Positions 46,981-56,064 of a stretch of DNA of 64,000 bases are shown here, piece after piece. The notes below the pieces were generated by a model. It made no database searches, was not told the origin of the DNA, and saw only the letters and a list, made by a program, of their open reading frames with translations. The stretch lies in the NCBI RefSeq assembly GCF_900167455.1, contig NZ_FUWJ01000002.1:175584-239583 (forward strand), in the 5' to 3' direction. The first letter of the stretch is position 1. The number at the start of each line of letters is the position of its first letter. The DNA is from Enhydrobacter aerosaccus (GTDB lineage: Bacteria > Pseudomonadota > Alphaproteobacteria > Reyranellales > Reyranellaceae). Both the position numbers and the translations under genes were made by a program.

Positions 46981-47625
46981 GCTGGTCGTGCGGGGCGGAC
47001 GGGCGCGAGCCCTTCTTGGCCCAGCGGCGCGTGACCTTGTTCTTCTGGCCGATCCTGGCCTCGTCGCCGAACCAGACCTCTATGTCGCCGGGCTCGACGC
47101 CCTGCTCGCCCGCGATCTCGCCCAGGCGCGCGGGGAGGCTTTTTTAAAAGCCTCGATCGCGCCAGCAGCCTGGGCGTGGTGGCGCGGGCGGGCGGACAGC
47201 TTGCGATACCCAAGCTCGCGCAGCTCGCGGCTCAGCGTCTGCTCGGACACGCTGACTTGGAACTCGTCGTGCAGCCACTGGCGCAGATCGACCACCCGCC
47301 AGCGCACCACGCCGTGCACGGCCGGGATCGGCCCGCTCTCGACCGCCGCCGCCAGGGCGGCGCGATGCGCATCGTCGAGCCGTCGCTTCTGGCCGGGCGC
47401 CTTGCGGTCGATCAGACCCGCGGGCCCGTGCGCGTTGAGCTTGATCACCCAGTCCCGCACGATCTGCAGCGTCACGCCGCCGATCCGGGCCGCCTCGGTG
47501 CGCGTGGCGCCCTCGCAGATCGCGGCCAGCGCCAGCAGCCGGCGCGTCTGGCCGGCATCCTTGCTCTCGCGCGCCGCCGAACGAAGACCGGCCGCGTTGA
47601 AATCCTCTCGAAGCGGGATCGGCAT
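46981..47625 (-). pseudogene. IS630 transposase, N-terminal half
   Basis: From ATG 47625 the frame encodes the HTH part (MPIPLREDFNAAGLRSAARE and EAARIGGVTLQIVRDWVIKLNAHGPAGLIDRK) and the start of the DDE domain (VSVSEQTLSRELRELGYRKLS). At an A6 tract (47139-47144 region) the continuation LPARLGEIAGEQGVEPGDIE and VWFGDEARIGQKNKVTRRWA is in the -1 frame. IS630 elements often make their transposase by such slippage. The gene is cut at the IS66 insertion. Confidence 0.85.
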
Positions 47626-47714
47626 GACGAAGCTCCTCGATTCGCCGTGCTTGAATCAAAACCGCACCGCGTCGCGCAAGCCCCGCGAGTCACGCTCAGT
47701 GGGGATCGTTATAA

Positions 47715-48000
47715 GGAGACAAACCGAGATACATCAAGAAATCCGCGCCAGCGGAAGGTATCGTCCCCGTGGGGACGATGGGCAAGGCGATATCGTTGAG
47801 AGTCCAGAACCGAAGGTCGTAAGACAAATTGGGACGCCTTGCTCTTCTGAGCCCATCATGCGGCGGCCAATGCGCCGACCGCGAAGAGAAGCGAGTAGCC
47901 CACGGAACCGAGATAAGATACCAACGCGGACGGCGTGGAATGAGGAGAAGCAGGAGCAGCTTGACTTTAAGGGCCCCAATCAGAGAAGTCTCTAAGCCGG
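47715..48000. other. Noncoding tail, possibly the downstream part of the IS110 element
   Basis: No convincing gene lies between the IS630 end and the AraC gene. Because the IS630 element starts exactly at the IS110 transposase stop, this stretch may be the displaced 3' flank of that IS110 element. It contains a small hairpin, cgtccccgtggggacg (47762-47777). This is inference from position. Confidence 0.35.
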
Positions 48001-48029
48001 TCACGTCATGTCCAAGCGCGCGCCCGCCA

Positions 48030-48914
48030 TCAGTCGAAAGTCCGCCGGTATTCAGCGGGCGTCATTCTGTAAAGCCGGCGGAAGAGCCTCGTCATGTGGC
48101 TCTGATCGGCGAAGCCCGCCTCGTACGCGACTTCCTTTAACGGCAGACATTGCCGCTTGATCAACTCGCTCGCGCGCTTAATCCGTTCGCGTACCAGCCA
48201 CTGATGCGGCGGACAGCCGAACTCGGCATGGAACTTGCGCGAAAAATGGAATACGCTGAGCCCTACCGCGCCAGCCATATCGGCGAGCGAGACATCACCT
48301 CTCAGGTTCTCGGCCAAGTACTCGGTCAGGATCCTGCGCTGGGCCGGGGTGAAGGTACCCGAACTCCTTGGCTCGCGGAATTCGGTGTGGGCAAAGCTAC
48401 GCAGGACATGCACGCAAGCCTGCGTAAGCAAAGTCTCTACCATCACGCGTCCGCCAACCTCGCCGCCGCTCAGTTCCTGCCGAAGCCTGCGGCTGACCCA
48501 AGGGAGGAAGTCGTCGACCGCGCGGACCTTATCGCCGATTTCGACATCCGCTATGTTGCGGTCGTAAATGTCGCCGGCAACCTTGGTGATCGCGTCATGG
48601 GAGAGATAGACGTGGGACACCGAGATCGGCCGTGACCACGCCCATTCCGACTGTTCCGCGCGCGTCAAAAGAGAAACTACGCCAGGCTCGACCCGATGAT
48701 ACTCCCAAGGCCCCCCGCATCGTCGTCCCATGCGGGCTGCTTCGCCTTCGTAGACAACGATCATGTAGTCACGCATCGACGGAATGGCGACATGAAGGTC
48801 GGCGTACTCATAGCCTTTCAGTGTCACGCCACGCCACCGGGATCCGCTGCTGTCCAGCGTCAGTTTCCCCGGAATCCAGCGCGGAATATCGTCCGGCGGA
48901 ACCAGCCGCCTCAT
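48030..48914 (-). CDS. AraC/XylS family transcriptional regulator
   Basis: The protein has 294 residues. The N-terminal part has no clear cupin motif. The C-terminal double HTH begins TEYLAENLRGDVSLADMAGAVGLSVFHFSRKFHAEFG (about 198-234) and ends in KEVAYEAGFADQSHMTRLFRRLYRMTPAEYRR, the AraC signature. Its target genes are not obvious: IS remnants lie on both sides. It may have controlled a catabolic gene lost or moved by insertion. The 278 bp upstream (48915-49192) hold no gene. Confidence 0.9.
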   Translation of the reverse strand: MRRLVPPDDIPRWIPGKLTLDSSGSRWRGVTLKGYEYADLHVAIPSMRDYMIVVYEGEAARMGRRCGGPWEYHRVEPGVVSLLTRAEQSEWAWSRPISVSHVYLSHDAITKVAGDIYDRNIADVEIGDKVRAVDDFLPWVSRRLRQELSGGEVGGRVMVETLLTQACVHVLRSFAHTEFREPRSSGTFTPAQRRILTEYLAENLRGDVSLADMAGAVGLSVFHFSRKFHAEFGCPPHQWLVRERIKRASELIKRQCLPLKEVAYEAGFADQSHMTRLFRRLYRMTPAEYRRTFD

Positions 48915-49192
48915 GGTTTTATCCTCCCCGTCAAGTTTTTTTTATTATCGAGTCATTCGGCAAAGCTGTCAAACGCTATCCGGAGCGGGTGTCGCCATCC
49001 GGAGCGGGCCGGGTTGCGAAGACGGGGCGAGCGCGGCGGGCAAATGGATAGCCAGTCCGGCACTGGGTTGGTTAGTATTTAGAATCTCAACGCGATCGCA
49101 CTGTTTGCGTCGCTGGCTGCCTTTCCGAAGTCGCAGAGCGCCTCATGATGATGTCCGGATCGGGTGCCTCAGTTGGCCGTGAAGAACTCGGA

Positions 49193-50060
49193 TCAAGCGA
49201 CGACCGGTTGATCGCGTGATGTTATTTGCGCGGCGAACGTGATCAGGATTGCGGACAACAAAAACGCGAGCCATGCCAACAGGCGACGGAAGTTGTATCC
49301 GGCGGCGGCGAGGATGACGTTTGCGGCGTCGCCTTCCTGATGGGCGAGATGGCTTCTGTTCATGCGATGATCTGATTTCAGATGCCCGATGACTGGCTCG
49401 ACGGCCGAGCGCCGTCGCATCTCACGCTTGATGTGTTCGGTGACGCGCCGCTTCTGGCTGGAAATGTAGACCTTGAACCGGTGCTCGGCCGGCGCGTTGT
49501 GGCCACAATAGCCGCGGTCGACGACAATGCGAGACAGGCTCGCGCCGATCTGCTTTTCGATGTCGGGGACGATCTTTTCGAGCGTGTGCCCCGCGGGTTG
49601 CCGGGAAGCGCCTTTACATGGGCGACGAACGGGCCGCCTTTCGAGCGATACAGCGGGGTCACGACGGAGACCTTGACCCCCAGCCCGTAGGGGCGATGCA
49701 CCTTGCCCTTGCCGATGCATTAGACCTTCGGCGCGTGCAGGCTATAGATCTTCTTGCCCCGCTGTTTCTGACGCTTCGCGCACGGCACCCGCCAGAGACA
49801 GCAATTGGGCGAAGGCGGCCTGCTTGTCCGGGTCGCCTTTGATACGCCGACCGATATCGCGCATGACTCGGCCGAGATAGGTGCGCAGCTTCTTCAATCG
49901 GGGAGCGGCCAAATGACGAGTTCGTGCCGGAAAAACTCCTCGCCGCGCAACAGCTGATATAGGGGTTCTCCACCCAACGCTCGCACAGGACCTCGTCCGA
50001 CAGGCCGCACATGTGCTTGAGGATGGCGAGCCCCGCCATCAGCCGCGTCGGCAGCGGGAG
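49193..50060 (-). pseudogene. IS5-family transposase, degraded
   Basis: Pieces of one transposase appear from high to low coordinates in several minus-strand frames. They are PLPTRLMAGLAILKHMCGLS followed by DEVLCERWVENPY, then PYGLGVKVSVVTPLYRSKGG, then DIEKQIGASLSRIVVDRGYC and REMRRRSAVEPVIGHLKSDH, ending in ILAAAGYNFRRLLAWLAFLL. Frameshifts and at least one stop break it. The C-terminal 175 codons are still open. Confidence 0.85.
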
Positions 50061-50140
50061 CCGCGCATCTGGATCGGTGGTCGAGGCATGCGTATCGTTC
50101 GATCGCTTCTGGCCATGGAAGTTCACTTCGGCGTTGCGCC
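50061..50140 (-). pseudogene. Internal scrap of a second IS5-type transposase
   Basis: The stretch NAEVNFHGQKRSNDTHASTT then DPDAR is an internal motif of IS5 transposases (usually followed by LYRK). Here it joins PLPTRL, the N-terminus of the other relic, at about 50061. It overlaps the 3' end of the IclR gene in another frame. Confidence 0.6.
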
Positions 50141-50950
50141 CGCCGCCCTCGTTGAGGGGCTCGCCAGAGAGAGTTTTCCGCGCTTCTTGTTCGCCGCTGA
50201 CCACCGACGTTCGGCCTCCTTCACCGCCTGCTTCATGTGTGGCAAATACCTCCTTGCTGCTACCTCAGGCGTCATCGATGTCGAGAAGAAGATCAGATTC
50301 AGGCTACCGAGCACCGGACCGGCGCCACGGATTGGCAGCGCAATGGCACTGATACCTGTCTCCGACCCACCGACAGAGGATGCGTAGCCGTCTTTTTTGG
50401 TCTGAATCACGATGTCCTCGACGAAATGGCGGTCCTTCGCGAGCACAGAGTCTTCTTCGACAAGAGACGCCGTCATCTCGAGCATCTCTCGACGTAGAGC
50501 GGACGGTGACGCGGCAAGAACCGCGCGTCCCAGCGCGCTCCTTATCAGCGATCGGTGGCGCCCCACCATCGAGCGGTGGACCGAGAACGGGCTAAAGGGA
50601 TGCGTGCTCTCTCGGATCAGTATAGAACCGAGGTCGAAGATCCCGAAATCGCTCGGCCATGAGACCTGGTCGAGCAGGCTGAACATCGCAGGAAGCACGG
50701 CCTGGCTGGACAGGTCGCGGGAGGACACGCCTTCGCTCAACGAGCGCACTTGTGGCGTGAGACCGAAGAGCGCGTTCGTCTCGTCGAACTTCACGTAGCC
50801 GTCTTCCTGCAAGGTATATAGCAGACGATAGCAGGTCGTCCGGTTGAGGCCGGTCCTCTTCGCGAGCTGCACGACGTTCGACGGCCCGATCGCGTTGATC
50901 TCGCGGATCAGCGCCAACCCGCGGGAAAGCGACCTCACGTTTCGGTGCAT
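50123..50950 (-). CDS. IclR-family regulator of the meta-cleavage operon
   Basis: The protein has 275 residues. The N-terminal winged HTH is SRGLALIREINAIGPSNVVQLAKRTGLNRTTCYRLLYTLQEDGYV (about 8-52). The effector domain spans about 85-250. It is similar in layout to MhpR, PcaR and PobR, which usually activate aromatic breakdown genes when the substrate binds. It is divergent from the substrate-binding protein gene, with 119 bp between. The last 15 or so residues lie over IS5 sequence, so the natural C-terminus may have been replaced. Confidence 0.9.
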   Translation of the reverse strand: MHRNVRSLSRGLALIREINAIGPSNVVQLAKRTGLNRTTCYRLLYTLQEDGYVKFDETNALFGLTPQVRSLSEGVSSRDLSSQAVLPAMFSLLDQVSWPSDFGIFDLGSILIRESTHPFSPFSVHRSMVGRHRSLIRSALGRAVLAASPSALRREMLEMTASLVEEDSVLAKDRHFVEDIVIQTKKDGYASSVGGSETGISAIALPIRGAGPVLGSLNLIFFSTSMTPEVAARRYLPHMKQAVKEAERRWSAANKKRGKLSLASPSTRAAGATPK

Positions 50951-50968
50951 CGGATCCCCTCCGGATGT

Positions 50969-50983
50969 GTTCGCACCGCGAAC
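50969..50983 (+). promoter_or_regulatory. IclR-type operator candidate
   Basis: A perfect inverted repeat GTTCGC-ACC-GCGAAC stands 18 bp before the IclR start in the divergent intergenic region. It resembles the TGTTCGC...GCGAACA boxes of IclR regulators of aromatic genes. The flanking t and a bases extend the symmetry. Confidence 0.6.
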
Positions 50984-51069
50984 ATTTCACAGGTTTCGAT
51001 GTAATCCAAGTCCAAAAGAATGCAATCTATCGCCCGCACGTCCAAATAGAGCGGCTACGGGAGGAAACG

Positions 51070-52296
51070 ATGGTTCATTCAAGCTTTCATTTGCCTGCGG
51101 TCGTGTGCGTGGCCCTCGCAATCTCGGCGGCGCCGTCCGCAGCGCAGAGCGCCGGCGGGACGCCGAATCTCAGCGGCGGGAAGGTGAAGATAGGTGTCCT
51201 AACCGACATCGCTGGCCCCACGGCCATGGCGAACGGCAAGGGCTCGGTGGTCGCGGCAGAATTGGCGGCCGAGGACTTCGGAGCGGGTCTCAACGTCGAA
51301 GTCATTTCAGCGGATCACCAGGGCAAGCCGGATGTCGGGGCGCAAATTGCCGCACGCTGGTTCGACATTGAGGGCGTCGATGTGATCGCCGATATGCAGG
51401 GATCGCCGATCGGCTTCGCCGTACAAAACATGGCCGCTCAACGGAGCAAAGTCATGCTGCTGTCCGGTTCGACCTCGTCCGATTTCAGCGGCAAGGCCTG
51501 CTCGCCGCTCACTGTTCAGTGGACCGTTGATACTTACAATCTCGCGAAGGGCGCGGCGAAGGCCGTGATCGAGGCGGGCGGGACCAAGTGGTACTTTCTC
51601 ACGGTCGATCAGGCCTACGGTCACGCTCTGACGCGGGATACGTCGGAGCAGGTGAAGCTGAACGGCGGACAGGTGGTGGGCAACTCCGTGTTTCCACCAA
51701 ATACGTCTGACTTCGCATCGTTCCTGCTCACGGCATCCAATGCCGGAGCCAACGTCATTGCGATTGCGGCCTCCAGCGGTGATACCGTGACGGCGCTCAA
51801 GCAGGCCGACGAATTCGGATTGAGCGCGAGGGCTAAGATCGTTCCGCTCCAATCGGTGCTGACGGACGTGTACGCCGTCGGCCTGAATATCGCGCATGAC
51901 GCTTATGAGGTCTCTCCGTTCTATTGGGACCGTACGCCGGAAACGCGCGCATGGGCCGAGCGCTTCTATGCCAAGGCGAAGCAGATGCCGACCAGTTTCC
52001 ATGCTGGCGTCTATTCCTCGGTGGCGCATTACCTGAAGGCCGTCAAGGCGACAGGTACCGACGACGCTCCAACTGTAATGAAGCAGATGGAAAAGGAGCG
52101 GGTGAACGATTTCTTTGCGGCGGATGGCTATATCCGCGCCGACCGCAAGATGATCCACGATATGTATCTGCTTCGGGTGAAGAAACCGGGAGAGAATAAG
52201 GGCGACTGGGATCTCTACAATGTCGTGCAGACGCTACCAGGCGAATCCGTGAATCGCCCGCTCTCCGAAAGCCCGTGCCCGCTGGTGAAGAAATAG
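51070..52296 (+). CDS. ABC transporter substrate-binding protein (branched-chain amino acid/aromatic acid type)
   Basis: The 408-residue protein has a cleavable signal (FHLPAVVCVALAISAAPSAAQS, residues 6-27) and the Peripla_BP_6 fold (KVKIGVLTDIAGPTAMANGKG...SADHQGKPDVGAQIAARWFD). Such periplasmic receptors bring aromatic acids to LivFGHM-like permeases in soil bacteria. No permease or ATPase gene is nearby, so it must use one encoded elsewhere. GGGAGGAAAC precedes ATG 51070. It is the first gene of the plus-strand operon under the IclR regulator. Confidence 0.9.
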   Translation: MVHSSFHLPAVVCVALAISAAPSAAQSAGGTPNLSGGKVKIGVLTDIAGPTAMANGKGSVVAAELAAEDFGAGLNVEVISADHQGKPDVGAQIAARWFDIEGVDVIADMQGSPIGFAVQNMAAQRSKVMLLSGSTSSDFSGKACSPLTVQWTVDTYNLAKGAAKAVIEAGGTKWYFLTVDQAYGHALTRDTSEQVKLNGGQVVGNSVFPPNTSDFASFLLTASNAGANVIAIAASSGDTVTALKQADEFGLSARAKIVPLQSVLTDVYAVGLNIAHDAYEVSPFYWDRTPETRAWAERFYAKAKQMPTSFHAGVYSSVAHYLKAVKATGTDDAPTVMKQMEKERVNDFFAADGYIRADRKMIHDMYLLRVKKPGENKGDWDLYNVVQTLPGESVNRPLSESPCPLVKK

Positions 52297-52345
52297 CCGG
52301 TAGCCATCAATCGATAATACAACTCGCGTTCGAAGGAGTTCGATC

Positions 52346-53296
52346 ATGTCAGTCGCGATCGTCTGCGCCTCCCATACGCCCTTGATGTATAGAGGCCCCG
52401 CCAGCACCGAAACCGAGGAGCGCGTCCGGACTGCATTCGAGCGGCTTAGAAGCTTCGTCAACGAGTTTGCGCCTGATTACGTGATCCAGTTCGCGCCCGA
52501 TCACTTCAATGGCTTCTTCTACGACTTGATGCCCTCGTTCTGTGTCGGAGCGGGAGCGGTCTCCCTTGGTGATTGGGGTGGCGGGACGGGTCCGCTGGAC
52601 GTTCCGGAGCAGACAGCGCTCGAACTTGTGGATCATGTGCGGGCGGATGACTTCGACGTCGCGATATCGTACCGCATGTCGGTTGATCACGGCTTCGTTC
52701 AGATGTGGGAGGCGGTGCTTGGTGATTTCAAGTCGATCCCCATCCTGCCCATCTTCGTGAATGCCGCTGCGCCGCCCGTGCCGACTTACCGTCGTGCGCG
52801 CCAGCTCGGCGAATCCGTGGGTCGCTTCGCCATGCATTCGGGCAAAAAGGTGCTGTTCGCGGCCTCAGGCGGTCTGTCGCACGATCCTCCGCTGCCGTCG
52901 ATCAAGGACGCGCCGCCGGAGGTCCGCGAGCGTCTGATCAATGGCCGCAATCCGACCGCGGAAGCCAGGGCAACGCGCGAGAAGCGCGTGCTCGAGGCAG
53001 GTGTTCTCGCCGAGGCTGGCAAAGGCCCCTGCCAGCCGCTCAATCCGGACTGGGACAGGGATTTCATGGAGATCCTGCGCAGCGGACAGATCTGGCGAGC
53101 GGATGCGCTCGATACCGACAAGGTCCGCGAGGCCGCGGGCCGCGGCGCCAACGAGGTTCTCGCATGGGTCGCCGCCTTTGGCGCCTTTTCGACGGGCGGC
53201 CGCTTCGAGATCGAGCAGGAGTTCTACGAAGCTATTCCGGGCTGGATCACCGGCATGGCGATGATGGCCGCCAAACAGGCCGACACCACTCATTGA
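52346..53296 (+). CDS. Extradiol ring-cleavage dioxygenase (MhpB-like)
   Basis: The 316-residue LigB-superfamily enzyme has metal histidines expected in IVCASHTPLMY (His10) and VDHGFVQMWEAVLG. A further active-site motif is AASGGLSHDPP. It closely follows the MhpB pattern, 2,3-dihydroxyphenylpropionate 1,2-dioxygenase, which splits a catechol next to its hydroxyls with Fe(II) and O2. The substrate here may be another 3-substituted catechol made by the next gene's hydroxylase. Confidence 0.92.
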   Translation: MSVAIVCASHTPLMYRGPASTETEERVRTAFERLRSFVNEFAPDYVIQFAPDHFNGFFYDLMPSFCVGAGAVSLGDWGGGTGPLDVPEQTALELVDHVRADDFDVAISYRMSVDHGFVQMWEAVLGDFKSIPILPIFVNAAAPPVPTYRRARQLGESVGRFAMHSGKKVLFAASGGLSHDPPLPSIKDAPPEVRERLINGRNPTAEARATREKRVLEAGVLAEAGKGPCQPLNPDWDRDFMEILRSGQIWRADALDTDKVREAAGRGANEVLAWVAAFGAFSTGGRFEIEQEFYEAIPGWITGMAMMAAKQADTTH

Positions 53297-53337
53297 CGAC
53301 TGAATCCCTCGCGTGCGAGGCATCGCAGAGCAGGCAC

Positions 53338-55149
53338 ATGGCATACGAAACAGACGTGCTCATCATCGGAGCCGGCCCGACAGGCTCGACCACCGCGTTT
53401 GCGCTGGCCAATTGCGGCGTCCGCTGTCACATCGTCTCGCGCGGTAACTGGATGGCTGACAGCCCGCGGGCCCATATTACGAACCAGCGCACTAACGAGG
53501 TCTTCCGCGACCTCGGAATCGCCGATGATGTCGCGCGATATGCGAGCCCGTGGAAGCTGATGGGCGATACGACGTTCACGACCAGTCTCGCGGGGCCCGA
53601 ACTGATACGAATGCGAACGTGGGGCACGGGAGACGATCGCCGCGGCGATTATCTTCGGGCAAGCCCTTGCGGTATGGTGGACATCATTCAGCCGCTGCTC
53701 GAGCCTATCCTGTTTCAGAAGGCGGCGGAGAAGGGCGCGACATTCGCATTCAACACCGAGTACGTCAGCCACGAGCAGGATGCGGACGGCGTGACGGCCA
53801 CGCTGCGCGACCGATTGGACTGCCGCCAATACACCATCCGTGCGCGCTACATGGTCGGCGCCGACGGCGCGCGCTCGATGGTGGTCGACCATCTCGGGCT
53901 GCCGATCGAAGGCCGGATGGCGCGGGCGGGCACGGTCTACACCATCTTCAACGCCGACCTTTCGAAATATAGCCGACATCGCCCGAGCATCCTGAACTGG
54001 ATCGTCACCCCGGACGCCAGCTTCGGCGAGATCGGCATGGGGCTCCTGCGCGCGGTGCGTCCCTGGACGCAGTGGATCGCTGGCTGGGGCTTCGACATCA
54101 GCAAGGGAGAGCCGGACCTGTCGCCGGAGGCGATCGTTCCGAAGATCAAGGTGCTGATCGGTGACCCGACAATCGAACTCGATATCGTGAGGACGTCGAT
54201 CTGGTACGTGAACCAGGCATACGTGACCCAGTATTCCAAGGGCCGGGTGTTCTGCGGTGGCGACGCGGTCCACCGGCATCCGCCCTCGAGTGGTCTTGGC
54301 AACAACACCTGCGTGCAGGACGCGCACAATCTCGGTTGGAAACTCGCCTACGCCGTCAAGGGGTGGGCTGGTCCAAAACTTCTGGAGAGCTATTCACAGG
54401 AGCGGGCCCCCGTTGGAAAGCAAGTCGTGCTGCGGGCGAACCAGTCGCGGCTCGACTATGCCCCCTTGAACGCGTGCTTCCGAGTCGAGGGCGCGGAGAA
54501 TCCGATCGCAGCGGGAATTGCGCGCTTCCGCGATCCAGGGCCGGAGGGCGTTGCCGCCCGCAAGGCCGCCCAGGCCGCGCTCGATCTCAAGCAGAGGGAG
54601 TTCAACGCCCAAGGCGTTGAGATGAACCAGCGGTATGAATCCTCGGCCGTGATTCCGGACATCGGCACTGGCCCGGAGAAATGGCTGCGGGATCGCGACC
54701 TCTACAATCAACCGACGACGCGTCCTGGGGCGAAGATCCCGCATGCATGGCTTGTCGGTCCGGACGGTGTGCGGGTGTCGACGCTCGACGTGACCGGAAA
54801 GGGTCTTTTCACCGTGGTAACCGGCCTCGCCGGTGCAGCCTGGAAGGACGCAGTGCGACGGCTCGATCTGCCCTTCCTGCGGATCGTAGTGATCGGTTCG
54901 CCCGAAACACAGGATCTCTACTGTGAGTGGCAGCGCATCCGCGAGATCGAGGAAGCCGGGGCGCTGCTTGTCCGCCCGGACGGGGTGGTGGCCTGGCGCG
55001 ATAAAGACGGCACGCCCAATGTCGGCGAAGCCACCGAACGGCTCGGCGCGGCGATCCGAACGATCCTCGACCTTACGGACCTTTCAGCGGTGAAGCGCGA
55101 CAGCCTGCATGAATCCTCGAAGCCCAGCGCCACGCCGCTGTTCGCCTGA
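53338..55149 (+). CDS. FAD-dependent aromatic hydroxylase (TfdB/MhpA-like)
   Basis: The 603-residue flavoprotein monooxygenase has the FAD loop DVLIIGAGPTGSTTAFALANCG (residues 6-27), the DG-type motif YMVGADGARSMV and the ribityl-binding GRVFCGGDAVHRHPPSSGLG. A thioredoxin-like C-terminal domain typical of phenol hydroxylases ends it. The N-terminal 350 residues look especially like 2,4-dichlorophenol 6-monooxygenase (PRAHITNQRTNEV, ASPCGMVDIIQPLLEPIL). It would hydroxylate a phenolic ring to the catechol used by the adjacent dioxygenase. Confidence 0.9.
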   Translation: MAYETDVLIIGAGPTGSTTAFALANCGVRCHIVSRGNWMADSPRAHITNQRTNEVFRDLGIADDVARYASPWKLMGDTTFTTSLAGPELIRMRTWGTGDDRRGDYLRASPCGMVDIIQPLLEPILFQKAAEKGATFAFNTEYVSHEQDADGVTATLRDRLDCRQYTIRARYMVGADGARSMVVDHLGLPIEGRMARAGTVYTIFNADLSKYSRHRPSILNWIVTPDASFGEIGMGLLRAVRPWTQWIAGWGFDISKGEPDLSPEAIVPKIKVLIGDPTIELDIVRTSIWYVNQAYVTQYSKGRVFCGGDAVHRHPPSSGLGNNTCVQDAHNLGWKLAYAVKGWAGPKLLESYSQERAPVGKQVVLRANQSRLDYAPLNACFRVEGAENPIAAGIARFRDPGPEGVAARKAAQAALDLKQREFNAQGVEMNQRYESSAVIPDIGTGPEKWLRDRDLYNQPTTRPGAKIPHAWLVGPDGVRVSTLDVTGKGLFTVVTGLAGAAWKDAVRRLDLPFLRIVVIGSPETQDLYCEWQRIREIEEAGALLVRPDGVVAWRDKDGTPNVGEATERLGAAIRTILDLTDLSAVKRDSLHESSKPSATPLFA

Positions 55150-55172
55150 CAACCAGCCAGCGAGAGTGAGTT

Positions 55173-56054
55173 ATGAGTGACAAACGTCCAGCGAACTTTT
55201 CCAGCGTCTGGGCTGATCTGAGGGGTGTCTCCTTCAAGCAGCATTACATCGAAGCGGGCGGCATCCGGACCCGCTGCATCGAGTCGGGTGACCCGTCGAA
55301 GCCGCTCGTCCTTGCGCTGCATGGTGTTGGCGGCCATGCAGAGGCTTACTCCAGGAACTTCGGCCCACATGCCGATCACTTCTGGTTCGTCGCCATCGAC
55401 ATGCTGGGACATGGATGGACCGACAAGCCCCCCATTGACTATCAGGTCAAGGATTATGCCGATCACGTGCTCGCCGTGCTCAAGGCGCTCGGCAGGGACA
55501 AGGCCATGATCAGCGGTGAATCTCTCGGCGGTTGGGTCGCGACCTATCTCGCAGTGCATCGTCCGGCGGCGGTCCAGAAGCTCGTTCTCAATACTGCCGG
55601 AGGCTGGACGGCCCACCCACAGGTCATGGAGCGGTTAAAGAAGCTTTCTAACGAAGCTGCCTCCGATCCTACTTGGGAGCGCATCAAGGCGCGCCTCGAG
55701 TTTCTGATGTGCGACAAATCCATGGTTTCCGACGATCTGATCGAGACCCGCCGGGCGATCTATGCCCAGCCAGGGTTCGCCGACACGATGAAGCGCATCA
55801 TGTGCCTGCAGGAGATGGAGATCCGGCGGCCCAACATGATCACCGCTGAGCAGTACCGTTCGATCAAGGCGCCGACCATGGTCGTCTGGACGTCGCACGA
55901 CCCGACCGCGACGCCGGAAGAAGGCAAGCAGATCGCCGACATGATCCCAAGTTCGAAATTCGTCGTCATGAACCGCTGTGGCCACTGGCCCCAGTTCGAG
56001 GATGCGGAGCAATTCAACCGCCTCCACGTCGAATTCCTCCGGACAGGCAAATAG
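55173..56054 (+). CDS. Meta-cleavage product hydrolase (MhpC-like)
   Basis: The 293-residue alpha/beta hydrolase has the oxyanion region LALHGVGGHAEAY, nucleophile SGESLGGWVATYLA, Asp in VVWTSHDPTATPEEG and His in NRCGHWPQFEDAEQF. This is the C-C hydrolase type that cuts 2-hydroxy-6-oxodienoates to 2-hydroxypenta-2,4-dienoate and an acid. It lies between the hydroxylase (23 bp) and the hydratase (10 bp). Confidence 0.88.
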   Translation: MSDKRPANFSSVWADLRGVSFKQHYIEAGGIRTRCIESGDPSKPLVLALHGVGGHAEAYSRNFGPHADHFWFVAIDMLGHGWTDKPPIDYQVKDYADHVLAVLKALGRDKAMISGESLGGWVATYLAVHRPAAVQKLVLNTAGGWTAHPQVMERLKKLSNEAASDPTWERIKARLEFLMCDKSMVSDDLIETRRAIYAQPGFADTMKRIMCLQEMEIRRPNMITAEQYRSIKAPTMVVWTSHDPTATPEEGKQIADMIPSSKFVVMNRCGHWPQFEDAEQFNRLHVEFLRTGK

Positions 56055-56064
56055 GATTCTTCAG

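Larger units (their letters stand above)
40704..47714. mobile_element. IS630-family element, split by IS66
   Basis: The two halves of one transposase gene lie at 40723-41144 and 46981-47625. The ends read taataccaatcc (40704) and, on the complement from 47714, ttataacgatcc, an imperfect terminal inverted repeat. The outer limits are inferred from these ends and could be off by a few bases. TA target duplication is usual for the family but is not clearly seen at the right side. Confidence 0.65.
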
